Assembly (NCBI GenBank): GCA_022600695.1
Contig: JAHZJY010000169.1
Coordinates: 1 to 19,817, forward strand
From: Actinomycetes bacterium
GTDB lineage: Bacteria; Actinomycetota; Actinomycetes; Mycobacteriales; Mycobacteriaceae
Length of the DNA stretch: 19,817 nt
Direction: 5' to 3'
Every line of letters begins with the position of its first letter. The stretch's first letter is position 1. Positions 6,630-16,431 of this stretch are shown here, in pieces. The notes below the pieces were generated by a model, which worked only from the letters and a program-made list of their open reading frames with translations, had not been told where the DNA came from and did not search any database. The translations under genes and the position numbers were made by a program.

Positions 6630-8723
6630 GTGACCACGCTCGACGAGATTTCCGTGCTGACCCAACCGCATCATCCCGATGACTGGACCGAACTGGACTC
6701 GCGGGCCGTCGACACGGCACGGGTGCTGGCCGCCGACGCGGTCCAGAAGGTCGGCAACGGCCATCCCGGTACCGCCATGAGCCTGGCACCGGTGGCCTAC
6801 ACGCTGTTCCAGCGCGTGATGCGCCATGACCCGAACGACACCGGGTGGCTGGGCCGGGACCGGTTCGTGCTGTCGTGCGGGCACTCCAGCTTGACTCTCT
6901 ATCTACAGCTCTACCTGGGCGGATTCGGTTTGGAACTGGCCGATATCGAGGCGCTTCGCACCTGGCGCTCCAAGACTCCGGGACACCCGGAGTTCCGGCA
7001 TACCCGGGGTGTTGAGATCACCACCGGTCCGCTCGGCCAGGGCCTGGCATCGGCGGTCGGGATGGCGATGGCCGCCCGCTACGAGCGCGGGCTGTTCGAC
7101 CCCGACGCGGCGGCCGGCACCAGTCCGTTCGACCACTACATCTACGCGATCGCATCGGACGGAGATATGCAGGAGGGCGTCACCAGCGAGGCCTCCTCGC
7201 TGGCCGGCACCCAACAGTTGGGCAACCTCATCGTCATCTGGGACGATAACGAGATATCGATCGAACACGACACCAATATCGCGTTCACCGAGGACACCCC
7301 GGCCCGCTACGAGGCCTACGGCTGGCATGTGCAGATCGTCGAGGGCGGCGAGAACGTGACCGGCATCGAGGCGGCGATCGAGGCGGCGAAAGAAGTCACC
7401 GACAAGCCGTCATTCATCGCTCTGCGAACCATCATCGGCTATCCGGCCCCCACCAAGATGAACACCGGCGGAGTGCACGGGTCGGCCCTCGGCGCCGACG
7501 AGGTGGCCGCCACCAAGAAAATCCTGGGCTTCGACCCCGACAAGAGCTTCGAGGTCGCCGACGATGTCATCGCCCACACCCGCGAACTGATGGACCGCGG
7601 CCGGGCGGCCCACCAGAGCTGGCAGGCGGACTTCGATGCCTGGGCGCTGCGCGAGCCCGAGCGCAAGGCTCTGCTGGACCGGCTGATGGCCGGCCGACTG
7701 CCCGACGGCTGGGACGCTGACCTGCCGTCCTGGGAACCGGGCTCCAAGTCGGTGGCCACCCGGGCCGCGTCCGGCGCGGTGCTCGCGGCGATCGGTCCGA
7801 AGTTGCCCGAATTGTGGGGCGGGTCCGCCGACCTGGCGGGCAGTAATAACACGACCATCAAGGGGGTCAAATCATTCGGACCGCCGTCGATCTCGACCGC
7901 GGACTGGGACGCCGCCTGGTACGGCCGGACCCTGCACTTCGGCATTCGCGAACACGCCATGGGCGCGATCCTGTCCGGGATCGTCCTGCACGGACCGACC
8001 CGGGCCTACGGCGGTACGTTCCTGCAGTTCTCCGACTACATGCGACCCGCCGTGCGGCTGGCCGCGCTGATGGACATCGACCCGATCTACGTCTGGACGC
8101 ACGATTCGATCGGGCTCGGTGAGGACGGACCCACCCACCAGCCGATCGAGCATCTGGCCGCGCTGCGGACGATCCCGAGGCTGTCGGTGGTGCGCCCGGC
8201 CGATCCCAACGAAACGGCCTACGCATGGCGGACCATCCTCGAGCGCGGTGCGACCAACGGCCCGACCGGACTGATCCTGACCCGCCAGGGGGTTCCGGTA
8301 TTGGAGGGCACCAGCAGCCAGGGCGTCGCCCGGGGCGGCTACGTGCTGGGCGGCGGAAATCCGGCCGATGACGCCGACGTGATCATCATTGCCACCGGGT
8401 CGGAGGTCCAGCTCGCTGTCACGGCCGCGATTCAGCTGGCCGCCAAGGACATTCGAGCCTATGTCGTCTCGATGCCCTGCGTCGAGTGGTTCGAATCCCA
8501 GCCGCAGGAGTACCGGGACAGCGTGCTGCCCCCAGACGTCCCGGCCCGGGTTGCCGTCGAAGCCGGAGTCGCCCAGAGTTGGTACAAGTTCGTTGGCGAC
8601 ACCGGGGAGATCATCTCCATCGAGCACTACGGCGAGTCGGCGGACGACAAGACCTTGTTCCGCGAATTCGGTTTCACCCCCGAGGCCGTCGTGGCCGCCG
8701 CGGAGCGGGCGATCGACAACTGA
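6630..8723 (+). CDS. tkt: Transketolase
   Basis: A 697-residue thiamine-diphosphate enzyme that moves two-carbon ketol units between sugar phosphates, linking the pentose phosphate pathway to glycolysis. Substrate-binding His45 lies in GNGHPG. The ThDP/Mg motif begins SDGDMQEG (166-173) and ends at DDN (residues 185-187). GIREHAM (438-444) contains the catalytic Glu441. [18 protein letters not shown] is typical of the pyrimidine domain. The C-terminal domain is complete. Start GTG 6630 (VTTLDEIS) matches the recalled M. tuberculosis Rv1449c N-terminus and has a good ribosome binding site. First gene of the pentose phosphate operon; 32 nt separate it from tal. Confidence 0.97.
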   Translation: MTTLDEISVLTQPHHPDDWTELDSRAVDTARVLAADAVQKVGNGHPGTAMSLAPVAYTLFQRVMRHDPNDTGWLGRDRFVLSCGHSSLTLYLQLYLGGFGLELADIEALRTWRSKTPGHPEFRHTRGVEITTGPLGQGLASAVGMAMAARYERGLFDPDAAAGTSPFDHYIYAIASDGDMQEGVTSEASSLAGTQQLGNLIVIWDDNEISIEHDTNIAFTEDTPARYEAYGWHVQIVEGGENVTGIEAAIEAAKEVTDKPSFIALRTIIGYPAPTKMNTGGVHGSALGADEVAATKKILGFDPDKSFEVADDVIAHTRELMDRGRAAHQSWQADFDAWALREPERKALLDRLMAGRLPDGWDADLPSWEPGSKSVATRAASGAVLAAIGPKLPELWGGSADLAGSNNTTIKGVKSFGPPSISTADWDAAWYGRTLHFGIREHAMGAILSGIVLHGPTRAYGGTFLQFSDYMRPAVRLAALMDIDPIYVWTHDSIGLGEDGPTHQPIEHLAALRTIPRLSVVRPADPNETAYAWRTILERGATNGPTGLILTRQGVPVLEGTSSQGVARGGYVLGGGNPADDADVIIIATGSEVQLAVTAAIQLAAKDIRAYVVSMPCVEWFESQPQEYRDSVLPPDVPARVAVEAGVAQSWYKFVGDTGEIISIEHYGESADDKTLFREFGFTPEAVVAAAERAIDN

Positions 8724-8745
8724 CCGATAGATCCACACCCACCCC

Positions 8746-8750
8746 AGGAG
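8746..8750 (+). promoter_or_regulatory. Shine-Dalgarno deciding the tal start
   Basis: AGGAG ends 5 nt before ATG 8756. The open frame extends upstream to 8486 inside tkt, but this site and the tal family N-terminus place the start at 8756. Confidence 0.8.
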
Positions 8751-8755
8751 TTCTC

Positions 8756-9874
8756 ATGGCCCAGAATCCGAATCTTGCGGCGCTGTCCGCGGCCGGCGTC
8801 TCCGTCTGGCTCGATGACCTGTCCAGGGACCGGCTGCGGTCGGGGAACCTGCAGGAATTGATCGACACCAAGTCGATCGTGGGGGTGACCACCAACCCGT
8901 CGATCTTCCAGGCCGCACTGTCGAAGGGCACCGCCTACGACGCCCAGGTCGCCGAACTGGCGGCCCGCGGGGCCGACGTCGACGCGACGATTCGCACCGC
9001 CACCACCGACGATGTGCGGCAGGCCTGCGATGTACTGCGACCGCAGTGGGAGGCCTCCGACGGGGCCGACGGGCGGGTGTCGATCGAGGTCGACCCCCGG
9101 CTGGCGCATGACACCGACAAGACGATCCTGCAGGCGATCGAACTGTGGAAGATCGTGGATCGGCCCAACCTGCTGATCAAGATTCCCGCCACCCTCGCCG
9201 GACTCCCGGCGATCACCGCCGTCCTGGCCGAGGGCATCTCGGTGAACGTCACCCTGATCTTCTCGGTGGAACGGCACCGGGCCGTGATGGAGGCCTATCT
9301 GGCCGGACTGGAGGCCGCCCTACCGGCCGGGCACGACCTGAACACGATCTTCTCGGTAGCCTCGTTCTTCGTCTCCCGGGTCGACACCGAGATAGACAAA
9401 CGGCTGGAGGCGATCGGAACCGAGGAGGCCCTGGCGCTTCGCGGCCAGGCCGGCGTCGCCAATGCCCGACTCGCCTACGCCGCCTACGAAGAAGTGTTCG
9501 GCTCGGGCGGGCGGTGGACACCCCTGGCTCAGGCCGGCGCCTGGGTGCAACGTCCGCTGTGGGCCTCGACCGGTGTGAAGAACCCGGACTACTCCGACAC
9601 CCTCTACGTCACCGAATTAGTGGCGCCCGACACCGTCAACACGATGCCCGAGAAGACCCTCGACGCGGTCGCTGACCACGGACTCGTCACCGGCGACACG
9701 ATCACCGGAACCGCCGCGGCCTCCCAGGAGGTGTTCGACAACCTCGAGGCCGTCGGAATCGACCTCGGTGACGTCTTCCGGCACCTGGAGGAGGACGGTG
9801 TGGACAAGTTCGAAAAGGCCTGGCTCGAACTACTGGATGCCACCCAGGCCCAGCTGGACGCCGCCAAGAAATGA
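8756..9874 (+). CDS. tal: Transaldolase
   Basis: A 372-residue TIM-barrel enzyme of the long actinobacterial/cyanobacterial transaldolase group, transferring dihydroxyacetone units between sedoheptulose 7-phosphate and glyceraldehyde 3-phosphate. The first signature GVTTNPSIF is at residues 43-51. The Schiff-base lysine is K142 in LLIKIPAT. Length matches the roughly 370 residues of mycobacterial Tal. The stop TGA (9872-9874) overlaps the zwf start in ATGA, so zwf translation is likely coupled. Cytosolic; works with Tkt encoded just upstream. Confidence 0.97.
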   Translation: MAQNPNLAALSAAGVSVWLDDLSRDRLRSGNLQELIDTKSIVGVTTNPSIFQAALSKGTAYDAQVAELAARGADVDATIRTATTDDVRQACDVLRPQWEASDGADGRVSIEVDPRLAHDTDKTILQAIELWKIVDRPNLLIKIPATLAGLPAITAVLAEGISVNVTLIFSVERHRAVMEAYLAGLEAALPAGHDLNTIFSVASFFVSRVDTEIDKRLEAIGTEEALALRGQAGVANARLAYAAYEEVFGSGGRWTPLAQAGAWVQRPLWASTGVKNPDYSDTLYVTELVAPDTVNTMPEKTLDAVADHGLVTGDTITGTAAASQEVFDNLEAVGIDLGDVFRHLEEDGVDKFEKAWLELLDATQAQLDAAKK

Positions 9875-11436
9875 GTCCGGCGAGCTCCTCCAGCGTCTCA
9901 ACGCCGGTGCCGGCCGGCTGGCACAACCCGTTGCGGGACAAGCGGGACAAGCGGATGCCGCGCATCGCCGGGCCGTGCGGGGTGGTGATCTTCGGCGTCA
10001 CCGGTGACCTGTCCCGCAAAAAACTGATGCCGGCGATCTACGACCTCGCCAATCGGGGCCTGCTGCCGCCGTCGTTCGCGCTGGTCGGGTTCGCCCGCCG
10101 GGACTGGGCCGACGAAGACTTCGGTCAGATCGTCTACGAGGCCGTCAAAGAACACGCCCGCACCCCGTTCCGCCAGGAGGTTTGGGACCGGTTGTCCGAA
10201 GGTTTCCGCTTCGTACAGGGCAGTTTCGACGATGATGCGGCGTTCACGACGCTGGCCGAGACGTTGAACACCCTCGACGTCGAGCGTGGCACCGGTGGAA
10301 ACCACGCCTTCTACCTGTCGATTCCCCCGAAGGCCTTCCCGGTGGTCTGCGAGCAGCTCAAGCGATCGGGGTTGGCCGACCCCAAGGACGGCCGATGGAG
10401 CAGGGTGGTCATCGAGAAACCGTTCGGCCACGACCTTGCCAGCGCCGAGGACCTCAACCGGGTGGTGAACAGCGTCTTTCCGGAAAAGTCGGTGTTCCGC
10501 ATCGATCATTATCTCGGCAAGGAGACGGTCCAGAACATCCTCGCGTTGCGCTTCGCCAATGAACTCTATGAGCCGATCTGGAACAGCCACTATGTAGACA
10601 GTGTGCAGATCACCATGGCGGAGGACATCGGCCTCGGCGGCAGGGCCGGTTACTACGACGGGATCGGGGCCGCGCGCGACGTCATCCAGAACCATCTGCT
10701 GCAGTTGCTGGCCCTGACCGCCATGGAAGAACCGGTGAACTTCGGGCCCGACGAGGTCAAGGCCGAAAAGATCAAGGTGCTCGCCGCGACCAGACTGGCG
10801 CAACCACTGGACCTGACCACTTCGCGGGGTCAGTACGCGGCCGGTTGGCAGGGCGGTGAGCACGTGGTCGGCCTGCTCGAGGAGGATGGCTTCTCGCACA
10901 CCTCGACCACCGAGACGTTCGCCGCGATCACACTTGACGTCGACACCCGGCGGTGGGCCGGCGTGCCGTTCTACCTGCGGACCGGAAAACGCCTGGGCCG
11001 CAGGGTGACGGAGATCGCGTTGATGTTCAAAAGGGCACCGCATCTGCCCTTCGACGCCACCATGACCGAGGAACTCGGCCAGAATGCCCTGGTGATCCGG
11101 GTACAGCCGGACGAGGGAATCACACTGCGGTTCGGGTCGAAGGTCCCGGGCAGCACCATGGAGGTGCGCGACGTCAATATGGACTTCTCTTACGGATCCG
11201 CTTTCGCCGAGGATTCCCCGGAGGCCTACGAACGGCTGATCCTCGACGTCCTACTCGGAGAGCCGTCACTGTTCCCCGTCAATGCCGAGGTCGAATTGTC
11301 CTGGGAGATATTGGATCCCGCGCTCGACTACTGGGCCGGCCACGGCAAGCCCGAACCCTACCCGTCGGGGACCTGGGGACCTGAGTCGGCATTCGAGATG
11401 CTGCAGCGGTCCGGCCGAGAATGGCGCCGCCCGTGA
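9871..11436 (+). CDS. zwf: Glucose-6-phosphate 1-dehydrogenase
   Basis: A 521-residue enzyme oxidising glucose 6-phosphate to 6-phosphoglucono-lactone, the NADPH-yielding entry step of the oxidative pentose phosphate pathway. The dinucleotide motif is [11 protein letters not shown] (41-51), followed by EKPFGHD (182-188) and the family signature RIDHYLGKE (210-218) with the substrate-binding His and Lys. The first 30 residues are Ser/Pro-rich and look like a flexible extension. The start ATG overlaps the tal stop (ATGA). The stop TGA (11434-11436) overlaps by 1 nt the ATG of a small repetitive ORF that separates zwf from opcA. Corresponds to zwf2 (Rv1447c) of M. tuberculosis by synteny. Confidence 0.97.
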   Translation: MSPASSSSVSTPVPAGWHNPLRDKRDKRMPRIAGPCGVVIFGVTGDLSRKKLMPAIYDLANRGLLPPSFALVGFARRDWADEDFGQIVYEAVKEHARTPFRQEVWDRLSEGFRFVQGSFDDDAAFTTLAETLNTLDVERGTGGNHAFYLSIPPKAFPVVCEQLKRSGLADPKDGRWSRVVIEKPFGHDLASAEDLNRVVNSVFPEKSVFRIDHYLGKETVQNILALRFANELYEPIWNSHYVDSVQITMAEDIGLGGRAGYYDGIGAARDVIQNHLLQLLALTAMEEPVNFGPDEVKAEKIKVLAATRLAQPLDLTTSRGQYAAGWQGGEHVVGLLEEDGFSHTSTTETFAAITLDVDTRRWAGVPFYLRTGKRLGRRVTEIALMFKRAPHLPFDATMTEELGQNALVIRVQPDEGITLRFGSKVPGSTMEVRDVNMDFSYGSAFAEDSPEAYERLILDVLLGEPSLFPVNAEVELSWEILDPALDYWAGHGKPEPYPSGTWGPESAFEMLQRSGREWRRP

Positions 11437-11565
11437 TGAGCGGCAGCGAAGAACGGAATTCAGACCCGAGCATGAGCGGCAGCGAAGAACGGAATTCAGA
11501 CCCGAGCATGAGCGGCAGCGAAGAACGGAATTCAGACCCGAGCATGAGCGGCAGCGAAGAACGGA
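11436..11565 (+). repeat. 36-bp tandem repeat, three full copies plus a 22-bp partial copy
   Basis: Units start at 11436, 11472, 11508 and 11544. The unit begins ATGAGCGGCAGCGAAGAACG and ends CAGACCCGAGC. The first three copies are identical; the fourth matches for 22 nt and then diverges into GTTGGCAGTAG. The period is a multiple of three, so any change in copy number keeps the reading frame. Identity of the copies suggests recent expansion. It resembles a MIRU/VNTR locus in position and coding design; no other copy is in this window. Confidence 0.95.
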
Positions 11566-11576
11566 GTTGGCAGTAG
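11436..11576 (+). CDS. Small repetitive ORF between zwf and opcA (46 aa, MIRU-like)
   Basis: This frame encodes three exact copies of [12 protein letters not shown] followed by MSGSEERSWQ and a stop. It starts at an ATG sharing its A with the zwf stop (TGATG) and ends at a TAG sharing its G with the opcA GTG (TAGTG), so it fills the gap exactly. The peptide is hydrophilic and acidic (net charge about -2 per repeat) and should be disordered. Every unit begins with ATG, so ribosomes could reinitiate at each. Seen directly: the exact junctions and the repeat. Known: MIRU elements, as in senX3-regX3, contain small ORFs whose start and stop overlap those of the flanking genes. Inferred: the ORF carries ribosomes from zwf to opcA, and the peptide itself may have no function. 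Expression is unproven. The opcA frame is also open through the repeat but has no ATG or GTG there. Confidence 0.55.
   Translation: MSGSEERNSDPSMSGSEERNSDPSMSGSEERNSDPSMSGSEERSWQ
11563..11566 (+). promoter_or_regulatory. Shine-Dalgarno of opcA within the last repeat copy
   Basis: GGAG lies 9 nt before GTG 11576. In the three intact repeat units the same place reads GGAA, so the change that ends the repeat also creates the opcA ribosome binding site. Confidence 0.6.
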
Positions 11577-12487
11577 TGATCGTCGACCTGCCGGACACCA
11601 GTACCAACACCATCAACAAGCGCATCACCTCGCTGCGGGAGGAAGGCGGCGCCATCACCTTGGGCCGGGTGCTCACCCTGGTCGTCGCACCCGACAGCGA
11701 GGAGATCGTCGAAGATGCGATCGAGGCAGCTGTCGGGGCCAGCCGGGAGCATCCGTGCCGCATCATCGTGGTGGTTCCCGCTGACCGCTCGGCACCGGAG
11801 GCGCGGCTGGACGGTCAGCTACGGGTAGGAGGTGACGCGGGCGCCGGTGAAGTGGTCGTGCTGACGACGTCCGGCCCGCTGGCCGACCATGCAAGCAGCG
11901 TGGTGTTGCCATTCCTGCTGCCCGATACTCCAGTGGTGGCCTGGTGGCCGCGCGTTTCTCCGACGATTCCAGCGCAGGATCCCCTGGGCCGCTTGGCTAT
12001 TCGCCGGATCACCGATGCCACCGGCGCCCCTGATCCGCTGGCGTCGCTTCGCGGCCGGCTGGCGGGTTACGCCCAGGGCGACACCGACCTGGCCTGGAGC
12101 CGGATCACCTACTGGCGGGCCCTGCTAGCCTCCGCCCTGGAGCAGCCCCCATACGAGCCGGTCACCTCGGCGATGGTGTCGGGCCTCGCCGACGAGCCCG
12201 CCCTGGACATCCTGGCCGGCTGGCTGGCCAGTCGCATCGACGGGACCGTGACCCGGGCGGTCGGCGATCTGAGGGCGGAGTTGACCCAACCGAGTCAGAC
12301 CATCACATTGAGCCGGCCGCAGGACGGTTCCACTGCCACGCTGACCCGCACCGGACGTCCCGACGCCAAGCTCCCGCTGGCCCGCCGGGAGACCCGGGAG
12401 TGCCTCGCCGAGGATCTGCGCCGACTCGACGCGGACGAGGTCTACCACGAGGCTCTGGCCGGTATTGAGAAGGTGCAGTACAGCTGA
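11576..12487 (+). CDS. opcA: Glucose-6-phosphate dehydrogenase assembly/activator protein OpcA
   Basis: A 303-residue protein whose cyanobacterial and actinobacterial relatives bind Zwf and support its assembly or redox activation. It has no enzymatic motif of its own. Conserved blocks visible are MIVDLPDT (1-8), [15 protein letters not shown] (82-96), [12 protein letters not shown] (114-125), [14 protein letters not shown] (135-148), [15 protein letters not shown] (158-172) and [15 protein letters not shown] (271-285). GTG 11576 gives the same N-terminus as recalled for Rv1446c (303 residues) and overlaps the stop of the small repeat ORF by 1 nt. A TTG at 11567 is an unlikely alternative. 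pgl follows after 2 nt. Its output presumably tracks zwf through coupled translation, which the repeat element could tune. Confidence 0.93.
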   Translation: MIVDLPDTSTNTINKRITSLREEGGAITLGRVLTLVVAPDSEEIVEDAIEAAVGASREHPCRIIVVVPADRSAPEARLDGQLRVGGDAGAGEVVVLTTSGPLADHASSVVLPFLLPDTPVVAWWPRVSPTIPAQDPLGRLAIRRITDATGAPDPLASLRGRLAGYAQGDTDLAWSRITYWRALLASALEQPPYEPVTSAMVSGLADEPALDILAGWLASRIDGTVTRAVGDLRAELTQPSQTITLSRPQDGSTATLTRTGRPDAKLPLARRETRECLAEDLRRLDADEVYHEALAGIEKVQYS

Positions 12488-12489
12488 TC

Positions 12490-13227
12490 GTGGGTGCAAC
12501 CGTTCAGATCTACCCAGACACCGACGCCCTGGTAGCCGCGGCCGGCGACCTTCTGGCCGATGCGATTTCGGCCGCGATCGCGGCCCGCGGCGCCGCCGCG
12601 ATCGTACTCACCGGCGGCGGGACCGGAATAGGCCTGCTCTCCCGTCTGGGCACCCACCCGGTGGCGTGGTCCCGGGTACACCTCTTCTGGGGTGACGATC
12701 GCTTCGTTCCCCGTGACGACGACGAGCGAAATGAGAAGCAGGCCCGGGCTGCCCTGCTGGACCGAATCGCGATCCCGGCGGCCAATATCCATCCGATGCC
12801 GGCCAGTGACGGTGCTTTCGGCGGTGACCTGGAGGCCGCGGCACGCGCCTACCAGGAGGTTTTGTCCGCCCAGTCCGGGAACGACTCCCCCACGCCGGTG
12901 TTCGACGTCCATCTTCTCGGCATGGGCGGCGAGGGCCATATCAATTCGTTGTTTCCGCACACCGGGGCCGTGCGGGAGGTTGAGCGGATGGTGGTCGGGG
13001 TCGACGACTCGCCGAAGCCACCCCCGCGCCGGATCACGCTGACCCTGCCTGCGGTGCGCCGCTCTCGACAGGTTTGGCTGGTGGTATCCGGCGCGGCCAA
13101 GGCGGACGCGGTGGCCGCCGCATTGGACGGCGCCAACCCGGATGATGTGCCCGCCGCGGGCGCGGTGGGGCTGGAAGAGACGATTTGGCTTCTTGACTCC
13201 GCCGCGGCGAGCCAACTGTCAGACTGA
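12490..13227 (+). CDS. pgl: 6-phosphogluconolactonase
   Basis: A 245-residue enzyme of the NagB/Pgl fold that hydrolyses 6-phosphogluconolactone to 6-phosphogluconate, the step after Zwf. Conserved motifs are LTGGGTG (40-46), [16 protein letters not shown] (66-81) and [16 protein letters not shown] (142-157), the last carrying the catalytic His of the family. GTG 12490 is 2 nt after the opcA stop and gives an N-terminus like the M. tuberculosis DevB/Pgl protein. No clear Shine-Dalgarno lies at normal distance, so reinitiation after opcA is likely. Cytosolic. It completes lactone formation and hydrolysis within one operon. Confidence 0.95.
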   Translation: MGATVQIYPDTDALVAAAGDLLADAISAAIAARGAAAIVLTGGGTGIGLLSRLGTHPVAWSRVHLFWGDDRFVPRDDDERNEKQARAALLDRIAIPAANIHPMPASDGAFGGDLEAAARAYQEVLSAQSGNDSPTPVFDVHLLGMGGEGHINSLFPHTGAVREVERMVVGVDDSPKPPPRRITLTLPAVRRSRQVWLVVSGAAKADAVAAALDGANPDDVPAAGAVGLEETIWLLDSAAASQLSD

Positions 13228-13232
13228 CCGCC

Positions 13233-13568
13233 ATGGACGACAAGACCCGGCCGCGCACCCCGGCCGAGCGGCTCAGAACGCTGGCTCAGGCGGCCCTCAA
13301 CGCCGATGAGACCGTCGATCAGATGGACCACATCCTCGACGACCTGGAGCAGAGCCTGACCGGGCTGAACCAGGCGGTGGGCACTATGGAAGCCTCGCTC
13401 GAGTACTTCAACAACACGCTGCACCGGCTCAATGAGAGTCTCGGCCAGTTGGAAGGCATGATGGGTCGGGTGATGCGCCTGGTCGACGTAGCCGAGTCCG
13501 CGATGGCGCCGGTGGCTGCTACCGAGGCTGCCGTGCGCGGAGCGTTCAACGTCATCCGGCGCAAGTGA
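13233..13568 (+). CDS. Small coiled-coil protein of unknown function (Rv1444c-like)
   Basis: A 111-residue protein with no signal peptide or transmembrane segment. From about residue 20 to 85 it shows regularly spaced hydrophobic residues (for example VDQMDHILDDLEQSL and LHRLNESLGQLEGMMGRVM), indicating an extended coiled coil. The C-terminus ends in a basic VIRRK. Five nt separate it from pgl, so it is the last member of the pentose phosphate operon. Homologues occupy the same place in other mycobacteria (Rv1444c, from memory), so it is a real gene. Function is unknown; a scaffold role for the operon's enzymes would be speculation. Its stop is 2 nt from the stop of convergent ppc. Confidence 0.8.
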   Translation: MDDKTRPRTPAERLRTLAQAALNADETVDQMDHILDDLEQSLTGLNQAVGTMEASLEYFNNTLHRLNESLGQLEGMMGRVMRLVDVAESAMAPVAATEAAVRGAFNVIRRK

Positions 13569-13570
13569 GC

Positions 13571-16378
13571 TCAGCCGCTGTTGCGAAGGGCTGAGGCCAG
13601 CCCGCTCATCGTGAGTAGGATTCCGCGCTGCAGGAGTTCGTCATCCTCGCCGCCCCGGTACCGACGAAGCAGCTCCACCTGTAGGTGATTGAGCGGTTCC
13701 AGGTAGGGAAATCGGTTGAACACCGAACGGGCCAGTGCCGGGTTGTCGGCGAGCAGGTCTTCCTGGCCGGTGACCAGTTTGTGCATGGCGATGGTGCGTT
13801 CGTGCTCGTCCCGGATCGTGCCGAATACCCGCTCACGCAATTCGATGTCGGAGACGAGTTCGGAGTACTGGGCCGCCAAGCCCATATCGGACTTCGCCAG
13901 CACCTGCGCCATATTGGAAAGCACCGAACGGAAGAACGGCCATCGGCGATAGAGGTCACGCAATATTTCCACCCGGGCGGGATCCTGATCCGCACCCGGG
14001 CCGATCCAGTCCTCGATCGCCGTACCGGTGCCGTACCACCCTGGCAACATCACCCGAGACTGGCTCCAGGCCAGCACCCAGGGGATGGCCCGCAGATCGG
14101 TGATCGCGGTGGTCTGCTTGCGGGCCGTCGGCCTACTTCCGATATTGAGCGAGCCGATCTCGCTGACGGGCGTGGACTGCTTGAAGTACTCGACGAATCC
14201 CGGGGTTTCGTGGACGAGTTCGGCATATGCGCGCTGAGCCCGAGCAGCGAGTTCGTCCAGAACCCGATAGGCGGGGTCGGCGTCGCCGCCGAGGCCCTCG
14301 ACGTCCAACAGGGTGGACTCGAGGGTCGCGGCGACCAGACTTTCCAGGTTGCGGTGCGCGATACGGGGCTCGGCGTATTTGGCCGCGATCACCTCACCCT
14401 GCTCGGTGAGCCGCAGCGAACCGTTCACCGCACCGGGCGGTTGCGCAAGAATCGCCTCGTAACTCGGGCCGCCACCGCGACCCACCGTCCCGCCGCGTCC
14501 GTGGAAGAGCCGCAACCGGATCCCGGTCTTGCGGGCGGAGTCCACCAGGTCCAATTCGGCCCGGTACAGCGCCCAGTTCGCCGCCAGATAGCCGCCGTCC
14601 TTGTTGGAGTCGGAGTAGCCGAGCATGACTTCCTGGGTCTGGGCCCGAGCGGCCACCATCGCCCGGTAAAGCGGCACATCAAGGGCGGCCTCCAGGATCG
14701 AGGATCCGCGCTGGAGGTCGTCGATAGTCTCGAACAACGGCACGATCCCCACCGGTGCATACGGATCTTCTCGGGAAAGATCAAGCAGCCCAACTTCTTT
14801 GAGCAGCAGCGCAGCCTCCAGCATGTCCGACACCGATTGACACATCGAGATGATGTAGGTCGGTACCGCCTCGCCGCCGAGAACGGTTACCGTGCGGGCC
14901 GCCGCACCCACGATGTCCAACTCCTTGCGGGCCAGTTCGGACAGCTCGGCCCCGTCACACACCAGTGGGCGCCGGGTCGACAGCTCGGCCACCAACAGCT
15001 CGACGCGCAGCCCCTCGGGTAGGGACGCATAATCGGGGTGCACGCCGGCCCATGCCAGCAGCTCCGCCACCACCTGCTCGTGGGTCTCGGAATTCTGCCG
15101 CATATCCAGACCGCACAGGTGGAATCCGAACGCGTCGACGGAATCGCGCAACCGGGCCAGACGGTCGTCGGCCAGTAGCGCGCTGCCGTGCACCCGCAGC
15201 GAGGTGTCGATGACGTTCAGGTCGGCGAGGAACTCGCGGGAATCCCGGTATCGCGGTAGGCCGAGGTCCAGAGTGTGCTCCGGCGCCCGGTCGAGGATTT
15301 CGGCGGCGGCCGCGGTCAGCCGGCCCCGCACCACCCGCACCGCCCTGCGGTAGGGCTCGTCGGCACGCGCCGGCTCGGAGCAGTCGTTGGCCAGGTCCGC
15401 GAGATCCGAGTCGACCCGAACCAGTCGGGCCGACATCGACAGTTCCTGCTGCAGGAGCACCAGCTCGTCGAAGTAGTGCGCAAACGCGGTGAAGGCAGCC
15501 CGGCCGGTGGCCAGTTCCACGACCGCGGCGGTGACGTTCGGGTTGCCGTCGCGGTCACCGCCGATCCAGGATCCCGGCCGAACGATCGGCCGGTCCAGGA
15601 GATCGGCATCCGGCCAGCGGCTACGCAACTCATCGCGAACCGCGGCGTTCACCTTGGGGATGACCTCGAAGAACGCCGCCGGGTAGTACCGGAGGCCGGC
15701 TTCGATCTCGTCGGCGACCTTCAGCCGGGACAACCGGATCAACGCCGTCTGCCAGAGCGTGAGAATCTCGCGGCGCAGTTCCCGTTCGACCTGCCGGCCG
15801 TCCTCGGTCTCGTCCTGGCCGTGCAGCCGCAGCCGCATCAGCCGGGTGATGTGGTTCTGCGTGTCGAAAACGGTACGCCGTCGGGTCTCGGTCGGATGCG
15901 CGGTGATCACCGGGGACACCAACGCGCCACGCAGTGCGGCGGCGACGGTATCGGACCGCAGGTCGGCCGCGTCGAGTTTGCGGTAGGTAGCTGCCAGGGT
16001 GCTGTCCGGCGGCGGCTCCCCCGCAGCGACGTGTACCGCACGCCGACGTTCGCGGTGGATATCCTCGGCGACGTTGGCCAGTAGCGCGAAATTGCTGAAT
16101 GCACGGATCACCGGGATCGCCTGGTGGATATCGATACCGTCGAACATCCGGGCCAGTTCCGCCCGGTCGATCTCCGAGCGCCGCACCCGGAAGGATTCCA
16201 CCCTCGCCCGCTCCACGAGGTCGAACACCGCCTCACCATTCTGCTCGCGAACCGTATCGCCCAGGATCGCCCCGAGAAGGCGGATATCCTCGCGCATCGG
16301 TTCGGTCGCCTCCCGGCCGAGCTGTGTGCGGCGAACCCCGCCGATCGGTTCCAACGTCACCTCGGAGACCTGAGTCAT
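13571..16378 (-). CDS. ppc: Phosphoenolpyruvate carboxylase
   Basis: A 935-residue cytosolic enzyme that adds bicarbonate to phosphoenolpyruvate to make oxaloacetate, refilling the TCA cycle. Catalytic His161 lies in [26 protein letters not shown] (271-283), [11 protein letters not shown] (near 585-595) and [15 protein letters not shown] (near 622-636) are the other active-site signatures. The C-terminus ALRNSG is the usual terminal allosteric region. ATG 16378 gives the family length (M. leprae about 934) and is preferred over an in-frame ATG at 16453, whose 25 extra residues are Thr/Ser-rich and cover the promoter region. No Shine-Dalgarno precedes 16378, but a GATACT six nt upstream suggests leaderless expression. 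Convergent with the Rv1444c-like gene, 2 nt between stops. Confidence 0.96.
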   Translation of the reverse strand: MTQVSEVTLEPIGGVRRTQLGREATEPMREDIRLLGAILGDTVREQNGEAVFDLVERARVESFRVRRSEIDRAELARMFDGIDIHQAIPVIRAFSNFALLANVAEDIHRERRRAVHVAAGEPPPDSTLAATYRKLDAADLRSDTVAAALRGALVSPVITAHPTETRRRTVFDTQNHITRLMRLRLHGQDETEDGRQVERELRREILTLWQTALIRLSRLKVADEIEAGLRYYPAAFFEVIPKVNAAVRDELRSRWPDADLLDRPIVRPGSWIGGDRDGNPNVTAAVVELATGRAAFTAFAHYFDELVLLQQELSMSARLVRVDSDLADLANDCSEPARADEPYRRAVRVVRGRLTAAAAEILDRAPEHTLDLGLPRYRDSREFLADLNVIDTSLRVHGSALLADDRLARLRDSVDAFGFHLCGLDMRQNSETHEQVVAELLAWAGVHPDYASLPEGLRVELLVAELSTRRPLVCDGAELSELARKELDIVGAAARTVTVLGGEAVPTYIISMCQSVSDMLEAALLLKEVGLLDLSREDPYAPVGIVPLFETIDDLQRGSSILEAALDVPLYRAMVAARAQTQEVMLGYSDSNKDGGYLAANWALYRAELDLVDSARKTGIRLRLFHGRGGTVGRGGGPSYEAILAQPPGAVNGSLRLTEQGEVIAAKYAEPRIAHRNLESLVAATLESTLLDVEGLGGDADPAYRVLDELAARAQRAYAELVHETPGFVEYFKQSTPVSEIGSLNIGSRPTARKQTTAITDLRAIPWVLAWSQSRVMLPGWYGTGTAIEDWIGPGADQDPARVEILRDLYRRWPFFRSVLSNMAQVLAKSDMGLAAQYSELVSDIELRERVFGTIRDEHERTIAMHKLVTGQEDLLADNPALARSVFNRFPYLEPLNHLQVELLRRYRGGEDDELLQRGILLTMSGLASALRNSG

Positions 16379-16384
16379 GTGACA

Positions 16385-16390
16385 AGTATC
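16385..16390 (-). promoter_or_regulatory. Candidate -10 of a leaderless ppc promoter
   Basis: GATACT on the minus strand is followed by 6 nt and the ppc ATG. It matches TANNNT except for the first base. The spacing is identical to that at ctaA and the HNH gene. The inverted repeats at 16392-16425 would cover its spacer and -35 region. Confidence 0.4.
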
Positions 16391-16391
16391 G

Positions 16392-16425
16392 GTGCCCGTG
16401 CGGGCACTCGCAGTACGAGTGCCCG
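16392..16425. repeat. Overlapping inverted repeats upstream of ppc
   Basis: GTGCCCG occurs at 16392-16398 and 16419-16425, with its complement CGGGCAC at 16401-16407 between them, so the middle arm can pair with either side. The right-hand pairing is longer: GGGCACTCG (16402-16410) and CGAGTGCCC (16416-16424) are perfect 9-bp arms around a 5-nt loop. No T-tract follows on either strand. It is more likely an operator or regulatory structure for ppc than a terminator, since it lies upstream of both genes. Confidence 0.7.
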
Positions 16426-16431
16426 ACAGAG

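Noticed and set aside
9898..11043. Minus-strand open frame (381 codons) opposite zwf
   Set aside because: Zwf with all motifs occupies the other strand; this frame is a codon-bias artefact without a recognisable product or ribosome binding site.
11436..11565. CRISPR array
   Set aside because: The 36-bp units are directly contiguous with no spacers, and no cas genes are present.
11282..11575. N-terminal extension of OpcA containing repeats of ERQRRTEFRPEH
   Set aside because: The frame is open, but between the zwf stop and GTG 11576 it holds no ATG or GTG (only a TTG at 11567), and OpcA relatives start at IVDLPD.
13685..15022. Long plus-strand open frame (445 codons) opposite ppc
   Set aside because: Antisense shadow of a well-conserved gene in high-GC DNA; the translation is rich in Arg, Gly, Pro and His and shows no domain.
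16402..16424. Rho-independent terminator
   Set aside because: The hairpin is perfect but has no T-tract on either strand and lies between two divergent genes, where no transcript ends.
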